A stretch of 64,000 bases of DNA from Margaritifera margaritifera (Eukaryota; Mollusca; Bivalvia; Unionida; Margaritiferidae): contig JAQPZY010001561.1 in NCBI GenBank assembly GCA_029931535.1, positions 1 to 64,000 on the forward strand, read 5' to 3'. The notes under the pieces are model-generated. The model searched no databases and was not told the origin of the DNA. It worked only from the letters and a program-made list of their open reading frames with translations. The translations under genes were made by a program, and so were the position numbers. Shown piece after piece: positions 11,016-20,299 of this stretch (the first letter of the stretch is position 1; the number at the start of each line of letters is the position of its first letter).

Positions 11016-12075
11016 AGGCTATAGTGCCTCCTTTGAGGCTCTCCAGGCTCATTAACTACAATTATATATTTTAGTACTGAGTCATTACAATTATGTATGC
11101 AGTCACCATGAACACAGTTAACTCAACGTCAATGTTTTTCACTCCTGGCCCAAAGAGCCACTTGAGTTTATCTCATGGCGCTGTGTCTTACCTCAGTCCA
11201 GCATCAACTTGTTATCTGTTTCTTCTTGAGAAGTACAGACCTGATTTCAACCAAACTTGGCAGGAATCATCCTGGTGGGATGTGAATTCAAATTTGTTCC
11301 AATAAAGGGGCTTGCACATTGTAGGGCCCAGAAAGGAGGCAAAATGAAGGAAATCTTAAATCTTTTCCTGACATGAGCCAGTCAGCATAATTCTCAGATT
11401 TTCGGTATGGAACGTTCTTTTGGCATGGAGATTGAAGTTTACTCAAATGAAGTTCATGGGGTCAAATTTGGCCCCGCCCAGGGGAGGAACATATTTATAT
11501 AGGGATAGATAGAGAAAGGTCTTGTGAGATCTCGGTTCAGTGATTATTGTGTCGCCTGCTAAGCATGCCTGACACAAAGGGATCACTTTTTCCGTCGTCC
11601 CAGACTTAACGTTAAACTGAACATTTTGCCATATCTCTAATACCGTTCAATATTTTGAAATAACACTTGAATATAAGGTAGTCTTGTATGAATGACAACG
11701 TTTCATACCACCGTTGATCCTAGTGTGCATCATACAGGGGTAGAGCTGGGCTTAAAATCTGAAACGTAATGTGTTCGCAGGTGACACACGTCTTCCAAGG
11801 AATAAATAACTAGTTTTGCTAATAAACATGAATATTACCATGTGAGCCATACCGACCTATTCGGTTACTTGTTTGTCGTTTGCATGAAAGTTAAAAAATT
11901 ATGAATTCAGCAAATAAAACTGTTTCTATCTGATATTCTGAAATTTCATTCTGTGACACATTCAGCCCTACTGCTCAGACGTCAAACAGTTCAAACACCT
12001 TTACGTTTTGCTGATATTTATTTTAGATTTCAGGCTTTATACAACTATTGATTGTAAAATATTTATTCCTAAAAG
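11016..12075. other. Non-coding DNA, dispersed-repeat-like
   Basis: No supported gene. 11020-11570 includes phrases such as CCAAACTTGGCAGGAATCATCC and TTTGGCCCCGCCC that look like an interspersed repeat, but no second copy lies in this window. The rest is AT-rich. Confidence 0.4.
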
Positions 12076-12215
12076 ATACAAGATGCCGAAAGCCTTGGAG
12101 ATATAGAGGAGATATCTGACTGGACAATTGACCAGGGAGAGCCACGAATAACAACATTAAATGAGGAAAGCAAGCAGAGACTTGTTAAACTTATCAAAAA
12201 TAGTGTGTACTACAG
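12076..12215 (+). CDS. Candidate exon of an unidentified gene
   Basis: A 140-bp block opens after CTAAAAG (12069-12075) and ends at CAG|GTAGTA (GT at 12216-12217). One frame is open throughout and gives an acidic to amphipathic peptide with LGDIEEISDWTIDQGEPRI and ESKQRLVKLIKNSVYY. Composition is protein-like compared with the flanks. I do not recognise it, and no partner exon in a matching phase was found, so it may belong to a host gene or a decayed transposon gene. Without splicing it stops at the TAG of the donor. Confidence 0.35.
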
Positions 12216-12623
12216 GTAGTACAATTTTTCATTACTATAACAGTCGAATTGTATGTGCTGTGGAAATACGTGCCACGTTCACATTGACTTTAAGTGCTAA
12301 TTTACACGCCAAAATATATTTGCATGTAAATGTATTCAAATGATACGATATTCACATTATTGTGATCCTCTTTATGTACATGTATAAGTGTAATGGGTAC
12401 AAAGGACATCCTAGCAAACAGTTGTTATTTTTCCAGTTTGTACTATGTTTTATCATTTTGCATTTAGTTTAATTCCATTTACTTCGTTGGTTCATAAACT
12501 GTATTCGATAGAACAGAAATGTCGCAATAATTAGTGGTTTATTAATGCAAAGTAGTCTTGTAGATCTATTGATGCAGTATGACCACAAACATGAACATAC
12601 AATTCATTTCCAGCAATTTCCTG
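12216..12623. other. Left flank of the CRESS-virus element
   Basis: AT-rich DNA without a supported gene. A minus-strand AATAAA (within 12536-12546) could serve as a poly(A) signal for the Rep fragment that ends to its right. Where host DNA ends and viral DNA starts is not clear; sequence similarity to the second copy begins at 12624. Confidence 0.35.
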
Positions 12624-12743
12624 TTGTGTTCCATATGGATGAAACCCTGTAAATGCGGTGTCACAGTATCGCCAACTTCCTTTCCAATGACTGCAAAACG
12701 ACCTTCTCTGCCTCAATTCTTTTCTTAATACTTGCGCTGTCAG
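12624..12743. repeat. Direct repeat copy 1 within Rep (120 bp)
   Basis: Matches 13302-13422 almost exactly: I see one substitution (GTAAATG against GTATATG) and one missing A in an A run. Identity of this level over 120 bp, with different flanks on both sides, indicates a recent duplication or the overlap of a circular molecule. Confidence 0.9.
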
Positions 12744-12834
12744 CTTCCGTGTAGTTATTGAGTGTAAAACACCAACGTTTAGCCAACCTTCCTTTTCCCT
12801 TTCCGCCATGCACTTTACTACGTCTATCCACCAT
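12624..12834 (-). pseudogene. rep: CRESS-virus Rep, N-terminal fragment (HUH motifs I and II)
   Basis: The likely start is the ATG at 12834, 16 bp from the origin hairpin. A short basic leader precedes motif I as RWCFTLNNYT (12754-12771). Motif II (PHLQGF) is encoded at 12658-12641 but lies in another frame, because a T run holds one base fewer than in the second copy (near 12690). After 12624 the similarity to Rep ends and the frames close. In CRESS viruses this domain nicks and rejoins the origin during rolling-circle replication. Here motif III, the catalytic-Tyr motif, is not joined to this fragment, so it is a dead partial gene. Confidence 0.8.
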
Positions 12835-12849
12835 GGTATCCAGATCGTG

Positions 12850-12872
12850 CGCCGGTATAGTATTACCCGGCG
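12850..12872 (+). promoter_or_regulatory. CRESS-virus replication origin stem-loop
   Basis: Perfect 6-bp stem CGCCGG (12850-12855) and CCGGCG (12867-12872) around an 11-base loop that holds TAGTATTAC (12858-12866). This nonanucleotide matches the NANTATTAC consensus nicked by Rep in circoviruses and relatives. It lies immediately upstream of the Rep start, its usual place. Preservation of both arms and the loop is notable in an otherwise broken insert. Confidence 0.88.
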
Positions 12873-13422
12873 TCTGGAACCCGTCTTCCGCGTCTTTCAT
12901 CAGGTTTTTCTTTTTGTTCATTCAACAAATCTATCTGCCAGCCTTTGAATATGCATCCAGCAAATGTATTCATAAGTTCGTGAAGTCTCTGAGCCGTTTC
13001 CTGAATATCCACATCTATCTGTAGGCTCGTCACGTGTCTGATGAAAAAACCAAGCGTTTCTTCATGTGCGAATAACTCGGACCAATTCTTTCCAGCCTGT
13101 CTCTCTCTAATAATTGCAGAAGCTCGCTTGGTACAGTTACGGTATCCACCTTTCTCCGTAGTGCTATTATCTGGTTTCCCCACACGTAAAACGATATCTC
13201 CGCCTTTGGTGCAGTATTTATCATTTTCTGCATCTGTGCCGAATGCAGCCTCGCCATGCGCTCTAGTCCTAATAATGCGCTTGAGACCTTCCAATCTTAT
13301 CTTGTGTTCCATATGGATGAAACCCTGTATATGCGGTGTCACAGTATCGCCAACTTCCTTTCCAATGACTGCAAAAACGACCTTCTCTGCCTCAATTCTT
13401 TTCTTAATACTTGCGCTGTCAG
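12873..13422 (-). pseudogene. rep: CRESS-virus Rep, middle fragment (HUH motifs II and III)
   Basis: One minus-strand frame is open from above 13422 down to a TAA at the edge of the origin hairpin. It shows motif II PHIQGF (13336-13319) and motif III YCTKGG (13216-13199), with the catalytic Tyr and adjacent Lys in place, followed by a helical stretch (ETAQRLHELMNTF, then KGWQIDLL). It ends before the Walker A motif, so no helicase domain is present. On the minus strand it lies before, not after, the fragment carrying motif I, so the gene parts are permuted. The upstream edge runs into the capsid leader and has no proper start. Confidence 0.8.
13302..13422. repeat. Direct repeat copy 2 within Rep (121 bp)
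   Basis: Second copy of 12624-12743, offset by 678 bp. Its right end at 13422 lies only 28 bp before the capsid start codon, and its left side continues into the motif III part of Rep. Confidence 0.9.
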
Positions 13423-13450
13423 TGTTCAGAGTAATTTTAAGATTTTTGCG

Positions 13451-14297
13451 ATGCCTTTCAGACGTTTTAAAAGATTTAAACGTAGACGAGGTGGACGCAG
13501 TTTCTTCAAACGTAGGCTATTCAATAGAAGGAAGGGTATTAGGGGAGGAAAAAGACAAAGATTCAGAAGATCAATCAAGAGACAAAATCTTCCTTTGAGA
13601 TTGACATTTCAATTCGTTGAGGAGTTTCACATTGGATGATGCTCCTAAGGAATATGATTTCCTTGCAAATTTCAGTGATACTATCAGAGCTGAGCTTCAT
13701 GAAAATCATCCAGCACTTTGTTATCAAACTCTATTTGATTCCATAAAAATCAACAAGATCACTCATCTTTTCTTTGTTAAGAACCAAGGTGATCTCTTCA
13801 GTACAGGTGGAGTGTATCCAAGAATGATACGTGGATATGATGATGATGCTCAGAACAGAAAGATTTTATGGACTGGTTGTGCCAGAATGAGTAACCACAA
13901 GGTGGTTCTGCTAAAGCCCGGGAGGGCTGCTAAAGTCTCTGTTCGTCCAAAGTTTAACACCATGACTACTGTTGATGGAGTAAAGGTATATGGAAGCTGT
14001 CCATATTGGGATTGTGCTAATATTCAGCTAATTCCAAATAGCAGAAATGGAGTTGCCTGTGTATTCAGCGGTATGGCTAAGACAGTTATTATGATGCGTA
14101 CCTTCGTTACAGTGACATGGAAGGGCCGTCGTAACGGTCAAGCCTATTTGAGATCCAATACTCCTTACCCTGCTCCCGTTTGGCGAAATGCTGAAGCTAA
14201 TGGATGGGCAGACAGTCAAGAGACAGTTGAGAATGAAGTAGAAGTAAACAGTACTGAGATGACCCCCCCCCCTTTCAAGAGAATGAGTGTTGTTTGA
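13451..14297 (+). pseudogene. cap: CRESS-virus capsid gene with one frameshift
   Basis: The ATG at 13451 opens a strongly basic N-terminus (MPFRRFKRFKRRRGG, then further Arg/Lys clusters up to about residue 50), the typical DNA-binding and nuclear-targeting arm of CRESS capsids. The frame changes by one base near 13615-13635 into a second frame that runs to the TGA at 14295-14297. That frame has jelly-roll-like alternation of hydrophobic residues, GGVYPRMIRGYDDD, WTGCARMSNHKVV and an acidic tail ending in PPPFKRMSVV. Total length of about 280 codons fits circular ssDNA virus capsids. Apart from the single shift the reading frame is clean, so the integration may be young or the shift may be a sequence error. 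Confidence 0.75.
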
Positions 14298-14331
14298 AAT
14301 TCCCAAAAAATACCAAAATGTTACTTTAATG

Positions 14332-14344
14332 AATAAATTTTATT
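14332..14344. terminator. Overlapping poly(A) signals for convergent viral genes
   Basis: AATAAA on the plus strand (14332-14337) lies 34 bp after the capsid stop. AATAAA on the minus strand (plus coordinates 14339-14344) lies just past the stop of the minus-strand ORF ending at 14365. Back-to-back signals between tail-to-tail genes are typical of compact viral genomes. Confidence 0.65.
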
Positions 14345-14364
14345 AACTGAAATACAAATTGTAT

Positions 14365-14595
14365 TTAGTCAATTTCATGCATCTCATACAGTTTATCATG
14401 GCCTTCATTTATCTCCCTTTCTATTCTGTCAAAGCTGCCCTCACTATCCTCTCCAAGCATTCCATGATCTTCTGCATAATTTATCCAGCAATCAGATGAT
14501 GTTTCAGACTGGAAACCTTCATCATTGATTGGGATGAAATCATCATTCCATTCTTGTGCAATTTCCTGTTTCGACACTGATGGTTGTTGTTTCAC
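14365..14595 (-). CDS. Small acidic ORF convergent with the capsid gene
   Basis: A 76-codon frame begins with ATG at 14595 and ends with TAG just before the shared poly(A) region. The product is very acidic (many Asp/Glu, for example EDSEGSFDRIEREINEGHD) and has no membrane segment or recognised domain. The arrangement, tail-to-tail with the capsid gene and with its own AATAAA, suggests a third gene of the same virus. It could instead be a chance frame in flanking DNA. I do not recognise the protein. Confidence 0.5.
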   Translation of the reverse strand: MKQQPSVSKQEIAQEWNDDFIPINDEGFQSETSSDCWINYAEDHGMLGEDSEGSFDRIEREINEGHDKLYEMHEID

Positions 14596-15383
14596 GAATT
14601 AAATGTCTGTAGCTTTTGAAAAGAGGAGATCTTGTTTTGTTACAAATCAACAATAACACTCAAATATATCCACATTCACATGCAAAAAGCAGTAAAGTAA
14701 TACAAAATGTTTTTGGAGGTACACATGTATACCGAAACCTCTTGGAGTAATGTTTTTAAAGATTTTGAGGTTGGTTATCCTGAAAATAAAGGTAATTTAT
14801 ACAGAAATGTGAAAACTTCATTAGAAAAAAGCATTTTATTGACAATTATTCCCAATGTGATTATAAACTTAACATTAAACCATGAAACAGTCCCACTCAC
14901 ACGCCTCATCTTCCCAATGTCGATGTCCAACCGGAATGATATCCACTTCTTACTTGTTCAGATGTCCCTCTGTAACTCGCACCCTCGCTTATACTACGGT
15001 CTGTGTTTTTGGACCCCGTTGTACGTGATTTATCTAGGGAGAGGTGTAGTTACAATATTTTGAAAGAGACCATATTATTTACATGCTATCTGAATGAATG
15101 TAAATATATATCCATCCTGTATCTCACTGTTGTGATTGCAATTAGGCATTGCTTGTTCATGGTAATATCACTTTGACTTTAACTTACCTTTCTATCCGTT
15201 CTGAATGTGTATCGTGTGGTCTTGGGTTTTGCAATCAGTTTCCCATTCTCCTTTTAGACATGTGTGGTGTAATATTCATACTTTGCTTCAATGTACTGGT
15301 GTTTGAAGCTGACATTTGGGCTCTGAACCTCTACAGCGGCCATGTTGGTTAAGTAAATTGATTTGCTGAAGAAGAAGAAAAAA

Positions 15384-15384
<1 letters not shown>
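14596..15384. other. No supported gene; right flank of viral insert
   Basis: A plus-strand open frame at 14707-15063 has no protein features. A short minus-strand frame (about 15045-14905) is Ser/Thr/Gly-rich (SKNTDRSISEGASYRGTSEQ) and is slightly more protein-like, but it has no start or splice context. The right limit of viral DNA cannot be set by eye. Confidence 0.35.
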
Positions 15385-15436
<52 letters not shown>

Positions 15437-15493
15437 TTTTAAACTTATATATTTATCTATATGCAACCTATGTATCCATTTATCCAGATATCT

Positions 15494-15567
<74 letters not shown>

Positions 15568-15608
15568 ATATATATATGTGTGTGTGTGTATATATATATG
15601 TGTGTGTA
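15385..15608. repeat. (TA)n and (TG)n microsatellites
   Basis: Two long TA runs (about 15386-15432 and 15495-15555) are separated by 60 bp and followed by alternating TG and TA blocks up to 15608. Open frames on both strands here are repeat translations (Tyr-Ile). Confidence 0.95.
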
Positions 15609-15785
15609 TTAGAGCTCCCCCAATTTCTCCCCTGACTCACATGCCGGACTCGGGACCAGCCTGGGCCAGCTACAGTGGTGCGTCCTTGAGCAAGGCACTT
15701 TGCTCCAATTGCCTTGGCACTAAATAACCTGCTTGTGTTGCTGTGTCGTAAAGCACCAAACCAAAATCCCTCACACTCCCTTGCT
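15609..15785 (+). repeat. SINE 3' portion
   Basis: Contains GTCCTTGAGCAAGGCACTTTGC and ends with GTGTCGTAAAGCACCAAACC. The same core and tail occur in the SINE at 42782-42965 (CCTTGGGCAAAGCACTTTAC and AAACACCAAACC). The tRNA-like head is missing or too diverged to see. The following 15786-16507 is AT-rich with no gene seen. Confidence 0.65.
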
Positions 15786-16507
15786 ACCCCTCAGTTAGCC
15801 CCAATAAATTTGAATGTACCAATTGATTTGCTCGTTAATTCCCTTTTCATACACCACCATTTCTATCCACCATGTGCCATGCCTCATCAATGTACACACG
15901 ATATATATAAATCATGACGACAGACATCAAGCATTTCCCATGTTTGTCAGTCAAAACGATTCAAATAGTGATTTCAATTATGAATCGCATCAAGTAAAGG
16001 TGATTAGTTGATTAACTTTGTTACTAGAGAAACCAATAGTGTATGGCCCAGTGCTTACCACCAGTCACTGTCTTGACCGACTGCCCCACGATAAAAGCCA
16101 GTGTAATTTAATGCCAGGATTCAAAAACACTTTACACAATTTATTTGTTGTATTTAAATATTATAATGCGAAGAAAATACGATTTGCATGAAAAATCAAT
16201 AAAAGTCTTGGGTCAGTTTATATACATTACTGTTTTATAGTCGGCCATACTGGTCTGATTTATGAAAAGTTTCAAAATGTTTTTCAAAGATATTAATTAA
16301 ATTTTCTTTATTGTAAACATTACAAAATACATTTTTTGTGTTAACAAAAAATTCTAAAGACGATATCTTGTATCTATTTTTTTTATATTTCGGCTAGAAA
16401 GAATAAAGAACTCTTGTGTAAATTAAAAGAACAGACATTCTCGTACCATCTACTGCAACTTATCTACTCTTCTGATATTTTCGTGTAATATATGATCCAT
16501 AAAGAAC

Positions 16508-16745
16508 ATATACTTTGTATATGAAGCTTATAAAAGGTATATTTGAGTGGATTTGGGTGTTTCGTGTTACCCCTGATTCAACGTATATAATGCTGGGAAA
16601 GTGAATATTTATTGAAGCAATTAATAATATACTTTGTATATGAAGCTTATAAAAGGTATATTTGAGTGGATTTGGGTGGTTCGTGTTACCCCTGATTCAA
16701 CGTATATAATGCTGGGAAAGTGAATATTTATTGAAGCAATTAATA
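16508..16745. repeat. Tandem duplication, 119-bp unit, two copies
   Basis: The blocks 16508-16626 and 16627-16745 are nearly identical (ACTTTGTATATGAAGCTTAT to ATTTATTGAAGCAATTAATA). The duplicated block includes a TATAAAA sequence. The right part (GATTCAACGTATATAATGCTG onward) recurs near 21911. Confidence 0.9.
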
Positions 16746-16860
16746 AATACATAACCCGAGCACCTTTGATCTTTATCAGCCTCCCCTGTCGTGAGTCTTC
16801 TGTATTTGTACTTGAATTCCTTTTTTATGTGGCCTACGGGTTCCATAGAGGGAGCATGCC
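16695..16860 (-). repeat. Dispersed repeat, copy 1 (3' end of a minus-strand gene-like unit)
   Basis: Shares TCAACGTATATAATGCTG, GTGAATATTTATTGA, TCAGCCTCCCCTGT and CCTTTTTTATG with 21911-22035. On the minus strand both copies open with MEPVG(H/R)IKKEFKY and are followed by AATAAATATTC, a poly(A)-like signal. This suggests the 3' end of a duplicated, unidentified minus-strand coding unit; it could also be a plain interspersed repeat. Confidence 0.6.
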
Positions 16861-17005
16861 TGCACCAAAGATGAAAAATAAATGTCATTGGTGCAATGGC
16901 ACATTCTACAATGAACCCTGATGTGTTATACAGATGACAAGGAAGGAAACTTGCCAGGACACTGGCTTCCTCCCATATCATTCCAGTAATACACAGAGCC
17001 CCCAT

Positions 17006-18239
17006 ATCCTTGACTCCACTACAAATTCCGCCCGTTATGACCCTAATCCTGTGATTTCATTGTGCATTGCTCGACAATTTTGTTTCAAGACGATTTTTAA
17101 AACTCGCACTAACCCTGAACTTGTTTTATATATCAAAAGACTGACTCCGACAATTTTGACACGAAACAAATATTTATAAGCTTGATTGTACGAATCGACT
17201 AAATGGGAGACGTCTGCTAAATCAGCTGGCCATTGGTGATCGATTCCTGCTACTTTCCTTTGACTTTTTGGAAATTGGCGTCGAATGGGTTTGTGTAAGG
17301 TGTATGGAGATTGTTCTTGTAACTATTGTCTTGCAATATAATACAATTATATAATAATTCCAATATAATACAATTATATAAAAATGTTGAATTCCTCCGT
17401 AGCCAGCCGCATGGGTAGAATTGTAGTAAATGCTGGCCAATAGTGTGTCGATGTTGTTGCTGCTGAATAAGTCACCAAATGTTTAGTGCTTTCAAGTCCC
17501 TGTAGTATTTTGGATTGCGATTCTTGACGTGTCCGACAAGCAATAGGAGTAGGAAAGGAAGTTTCCGCAGAAGTCATCGGTTCTTTTTCACTATGTTCTT
17601 TATTTCTTTTTCACTTCTGTCTTCCTTTTGTTATGCTGAAGAGGGTGTTGACATCATCTTTTTGATTCAGGCTTTCATTTCTTTTCGTCTCGGAGCTGAT
17701 TCAGGCGTTAATAGGGATGCGTTACTTGGAGCGAAAAGGCGTTTGAGCACAGGTCTTTTTTAAAAATTCTTCGAACTCTTCTCATTTCTTTTTCTCTTCC
17801 ATCCTTGTGACCGTGTCTGTCGTCGTCTTTAGATATACAGGTGTTATGTCCTTCCAGAACGGTCTTTTTCAGTATGGGAAGAAATCCTTATCGTTAAACG
17901 AGCACTTTTTTCTTTCGACTGGCAGGAATTTTCTTTCTCATGATTTGTCGACGAACGTGACGATGTCGTCCTAAGAGCTGTTTTTGTGTCTTGGTCACAG
18001 GAACCATTCCTTTCGATATACTCAAACAACATTCGTGTTTTCATCATCAGCGCGGTCTTTGATTCTTCTTATAACATTATCTGGCTTGTTTTGGAAGTGA
18101 CTTCTCTAGAAACGATGCTAAAATAGAAATGTGGTTTTGTGAACATTATGAAGATCAATTTTCTTTAGATCAGAAATGTAGCGTCCATCGGTGGAAAAAC
18201 GACATTGTACTAGATCATCGGAAGTCCATTCTTACTCCA
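17006..18239. other. Unassigned, possibly decayed coding DNA on the minus strand
   Basis: 17370-18060 is richer in G+C than its surroundings and codes on the minus strand for short Arg/Lys/Ser/Thr-rich stretches in several frames (for example 18047-17844 and 17577-17374) broken by stops. It may be a decayed element gene. No domain is recognisable. Confidence 0.3.
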
Positions 18240-18540
18240 CAGCGGAATGTTAAGTTCTCTTTGTCCCTATAGAGATCCATTATGTTAAACCTATGGGCAT
18301 TTTAGTATTACATTTCCTCTTGTCCCCATACATATTTCAACATGGAAGTATAATGGTAATTTGACCTTTTCCCTATAGCGACCAATAATGATAAACCTAT
18401 GGACATTTTTAATATTACATTTCTCTTTGTCCCTATAAATATTTAAACATGGAGGCGTAATGTTAATTTCCATTTGTCTCAATAGAGACCTATAATGTTC
18501 AACGTGGAGGTCTAATGTTAAACTCCCATTCTCCCCCTAT
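18240..18540. repeat. Degenerate tandem repeat with CTTTGTCCCTAT blocks
   Basis: Three to four units share TCTTTGTCCCTATA, AATGTTAAACCTATGG and ATTACATTTC in a recurring order. Units are about 60-120 bp and diverged. Confidence 0.65.
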
Positions 18541-18959
18541 CAATACACTATACTATTTGTGCCTCAAGAGAGTATTAGTCTATGGACCGGCAGTAAGGAG
18601 AAGCTTGAGAAGAACAATGAAGCTGTGCCACCTGTATTAATCATCTTTGGTTAACAACACCTAACGGTACTTTTCGGGGCCAACCAGTTTTCTCAGAAAA
18701 GAGATACTACTCAATCGTTGCCAAAATATTGTGTTTTATGTCTGTATTTGTGTATGTCTTTCAAAATTGAAATGTAAGCCCCCCAATTGTATGTCACAGT
18801 ATATAAGTATGTGGGTATAGTGTGGTTATTCTTACCCTTTTGTGAGTGATAGTATGTTTGTTTATGTGTTAGCACTCCTACCCTTATATGTATTAGTGTA
18901 TAAGTATGTTTGTGTGTTTAGTGTGTGTATATTCGTACCCTTTTCGTTTGTTGTAGGTG

Positions 18960-19370
18960 TGGGTGATCATATGTAGATGACTACGTGTTGGTCACTCAAA
19001 CGGCATGTTGGTTAGTAAGTTGGGTGTTGATCAGTAGATGAGTGGGTGCTGGTCACTCAAACGACGTGTTAGTTAGTAGGCGGGTGGGTGTTGGTCACAC
19101 AAACTACGTATTGGCCAGTAATATGTGGGTGTTGTACGTTTTTCACATTATCTTTTTCCCATGACCCCATGTTCCCTTGATCCCCCTAAGTATGAAAATG
19201 ACACTATGGGTTCATAACGTTAATTTCCCATTCACACCATATTCCCTTGTAAAAATGACACTATGGGTTCATAATGCTAAAGTCACATTTACCCCATATT
19301 TCCATGCAAAAATGTTACAACGGGGTCGAAATGTTAATTTCCCATTGACCCTCAAGGGTCATTTTTGACT
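18960..19370. repeat. Two adjacent degenerate tandem repeats
   Basis: 18960-19140 repeats GGGTGTTGGTCACTCAAAC and TGTTAGTTAGTA in units near 60 bp. 19150-19370 repeats AAAATGACACTATGGGTTCAT and TTAATTTCCCATT in units near 65 bp. The interval 18541-18959 and the DNA from 19371 to 20060 hold nothing I can name. Confidence 0.65.
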
Positions 19371-20059
19371 TCGTATCGCCACAGATTACTACTGACACAC
19401 ATACCCGACTCGTACATACATCCTGAAAGGTGAACCTGGACCAGAGTGCATACCTTACCTGTATTCACTGACGATGGAACACAAATTTTTGTCGAGTGTG
19501 TCGACTTTCACTGTGATACAGAAATATTTTGATGCCAACTGCATGAATAAACTGTATGACGATAAACCGCCCGAGACAATCTTAGATTTTTGAAGGAATG
19601 TGGTTTATATAACAATCTTTTACCATATATTTTCCAGATGTTACGTATTATATTTTATTTGGATAAACTGTATGTTTACATTTATTTGCAAGGGTTTGTC
19701 TTTCCAACGATTTTGTGATGTTGATTTTTACAATTTTTGGAACATTTACCTTTAGTTGGCACCATATAGCCACTATTTTGCTGAGGTGCCGTAAATCAAT
19801 ACTACATCCATAAGGTGAACTTCTACCAGATCTTCTCAGAGGGTACGAGGTGACACAGAACGTCGTTGTCGCTTTGCTTCTGGCTTCTGCTTGGAAGGGT
19901 GTGATCTTTTCATGACGGTAGACAATTCAAGTTTGATTTGATTAGGGTTACCTCTCTCTCCCTATATACACTCACCCAGTTTCAATCTGTGTAGATGGAA
20001 GAGCAACAAAAGATTACACTTCTAGTCAGAGATTTAGAGAGTCATCCGAAAGTATACAT

Positions 20060-20285
20060 ACACGACTTATGGAGAGACTCAAGTCTACTCCTCTCGAGAT
20101 AAAAGTGCAGATGCCTGTTATGTCTGCCAAGAAAAAGGACACTGGGCTTCAGAATGTCCACGGCGTCAAAGAAAAGGAACCTCTAAGACAAGAGAAACCA
20201 GATCCCGAGACAAAAATAAAGATACCTGTTTTCATTGCCAAGAAAAAGTACATTGATCTTCAGAGCGTCCTAAGAAAATGAAAAA
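20060..20285 (+). pseudogene. Gag-like zinc-knuckle remnant
   Basis: One plus frame (not the ATG frame starting at 20069) encodes a CCHC zinc knuckle CYVCQEKGHWASECP at 20116-20160, then a basic linker, then a second degenerate copy CFHCQEKVH at 20227-20268. In the second knuckle a TGA stands at the Trp position and Arg replaces the last Cys. Paired knuckles are typical of retrotransposon Gag or of nucleic-acid-binding proteins. The in-frame stop and isolation indicate a remnant. Confidence 0.6.
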
Positions 20286-20299
20286 AGGAGAAAACGGAG

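Larger units (their letters stand above)
12624..14595. mobile_element. Endogenous CRESS-DNA virus (circovirus-like) integration, rearranged
   Basis: The block contains the hallmark parts of a circular Rep-encoding single-stranded DNA virus: HUH-endonuclease Rep motifs on the minus strand, a stem-loop with the nonanucleotide TAGTATTAC, and an Arg-rich-start capsid gene on the plus strand. A small ORF lies convergent to the capsid gene. On the plus strand the order is Rep N-terminal part, origin, Rep middle part, capsid. That is not a simple linearised genome, because the Rep middle part sits between origin and capsid. Direct repeats of about 120 bp (12624-12743 and 13302-13422) bound the rearranged part. 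The Rep helicase domain was not found. The insert is therefore incomplete and scrambled, yet individual parts are well preserved. Confidence 0.85.

Noticed and set aside
12835..12921. Upstream extension of the Rep N-terminal frame to an ATG at 12921
   Set aside because: It would translate the origin hairpin. The ATG at 12834, just downstream of the origin on the minus strand, is the normal Rep position.
13256..13450. Upstream extension of the capsid frame to 13256
   Set aside because: This part is antisense to the Rep fragment. The basic capsid arm starts naturally at the ATG at 13451.
14707..15063. 118-codon plus-strand open frame
   Set aside because: No recognisable motifs or composition typical of a protein, and no relation to neighbouring viral genes.
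15254..15727. Long open frames across the TA/TG microsatellite on both strands
   Set aside because: They translate to poly Tyr-Ile and Cys-Val and reflect simple repeats.
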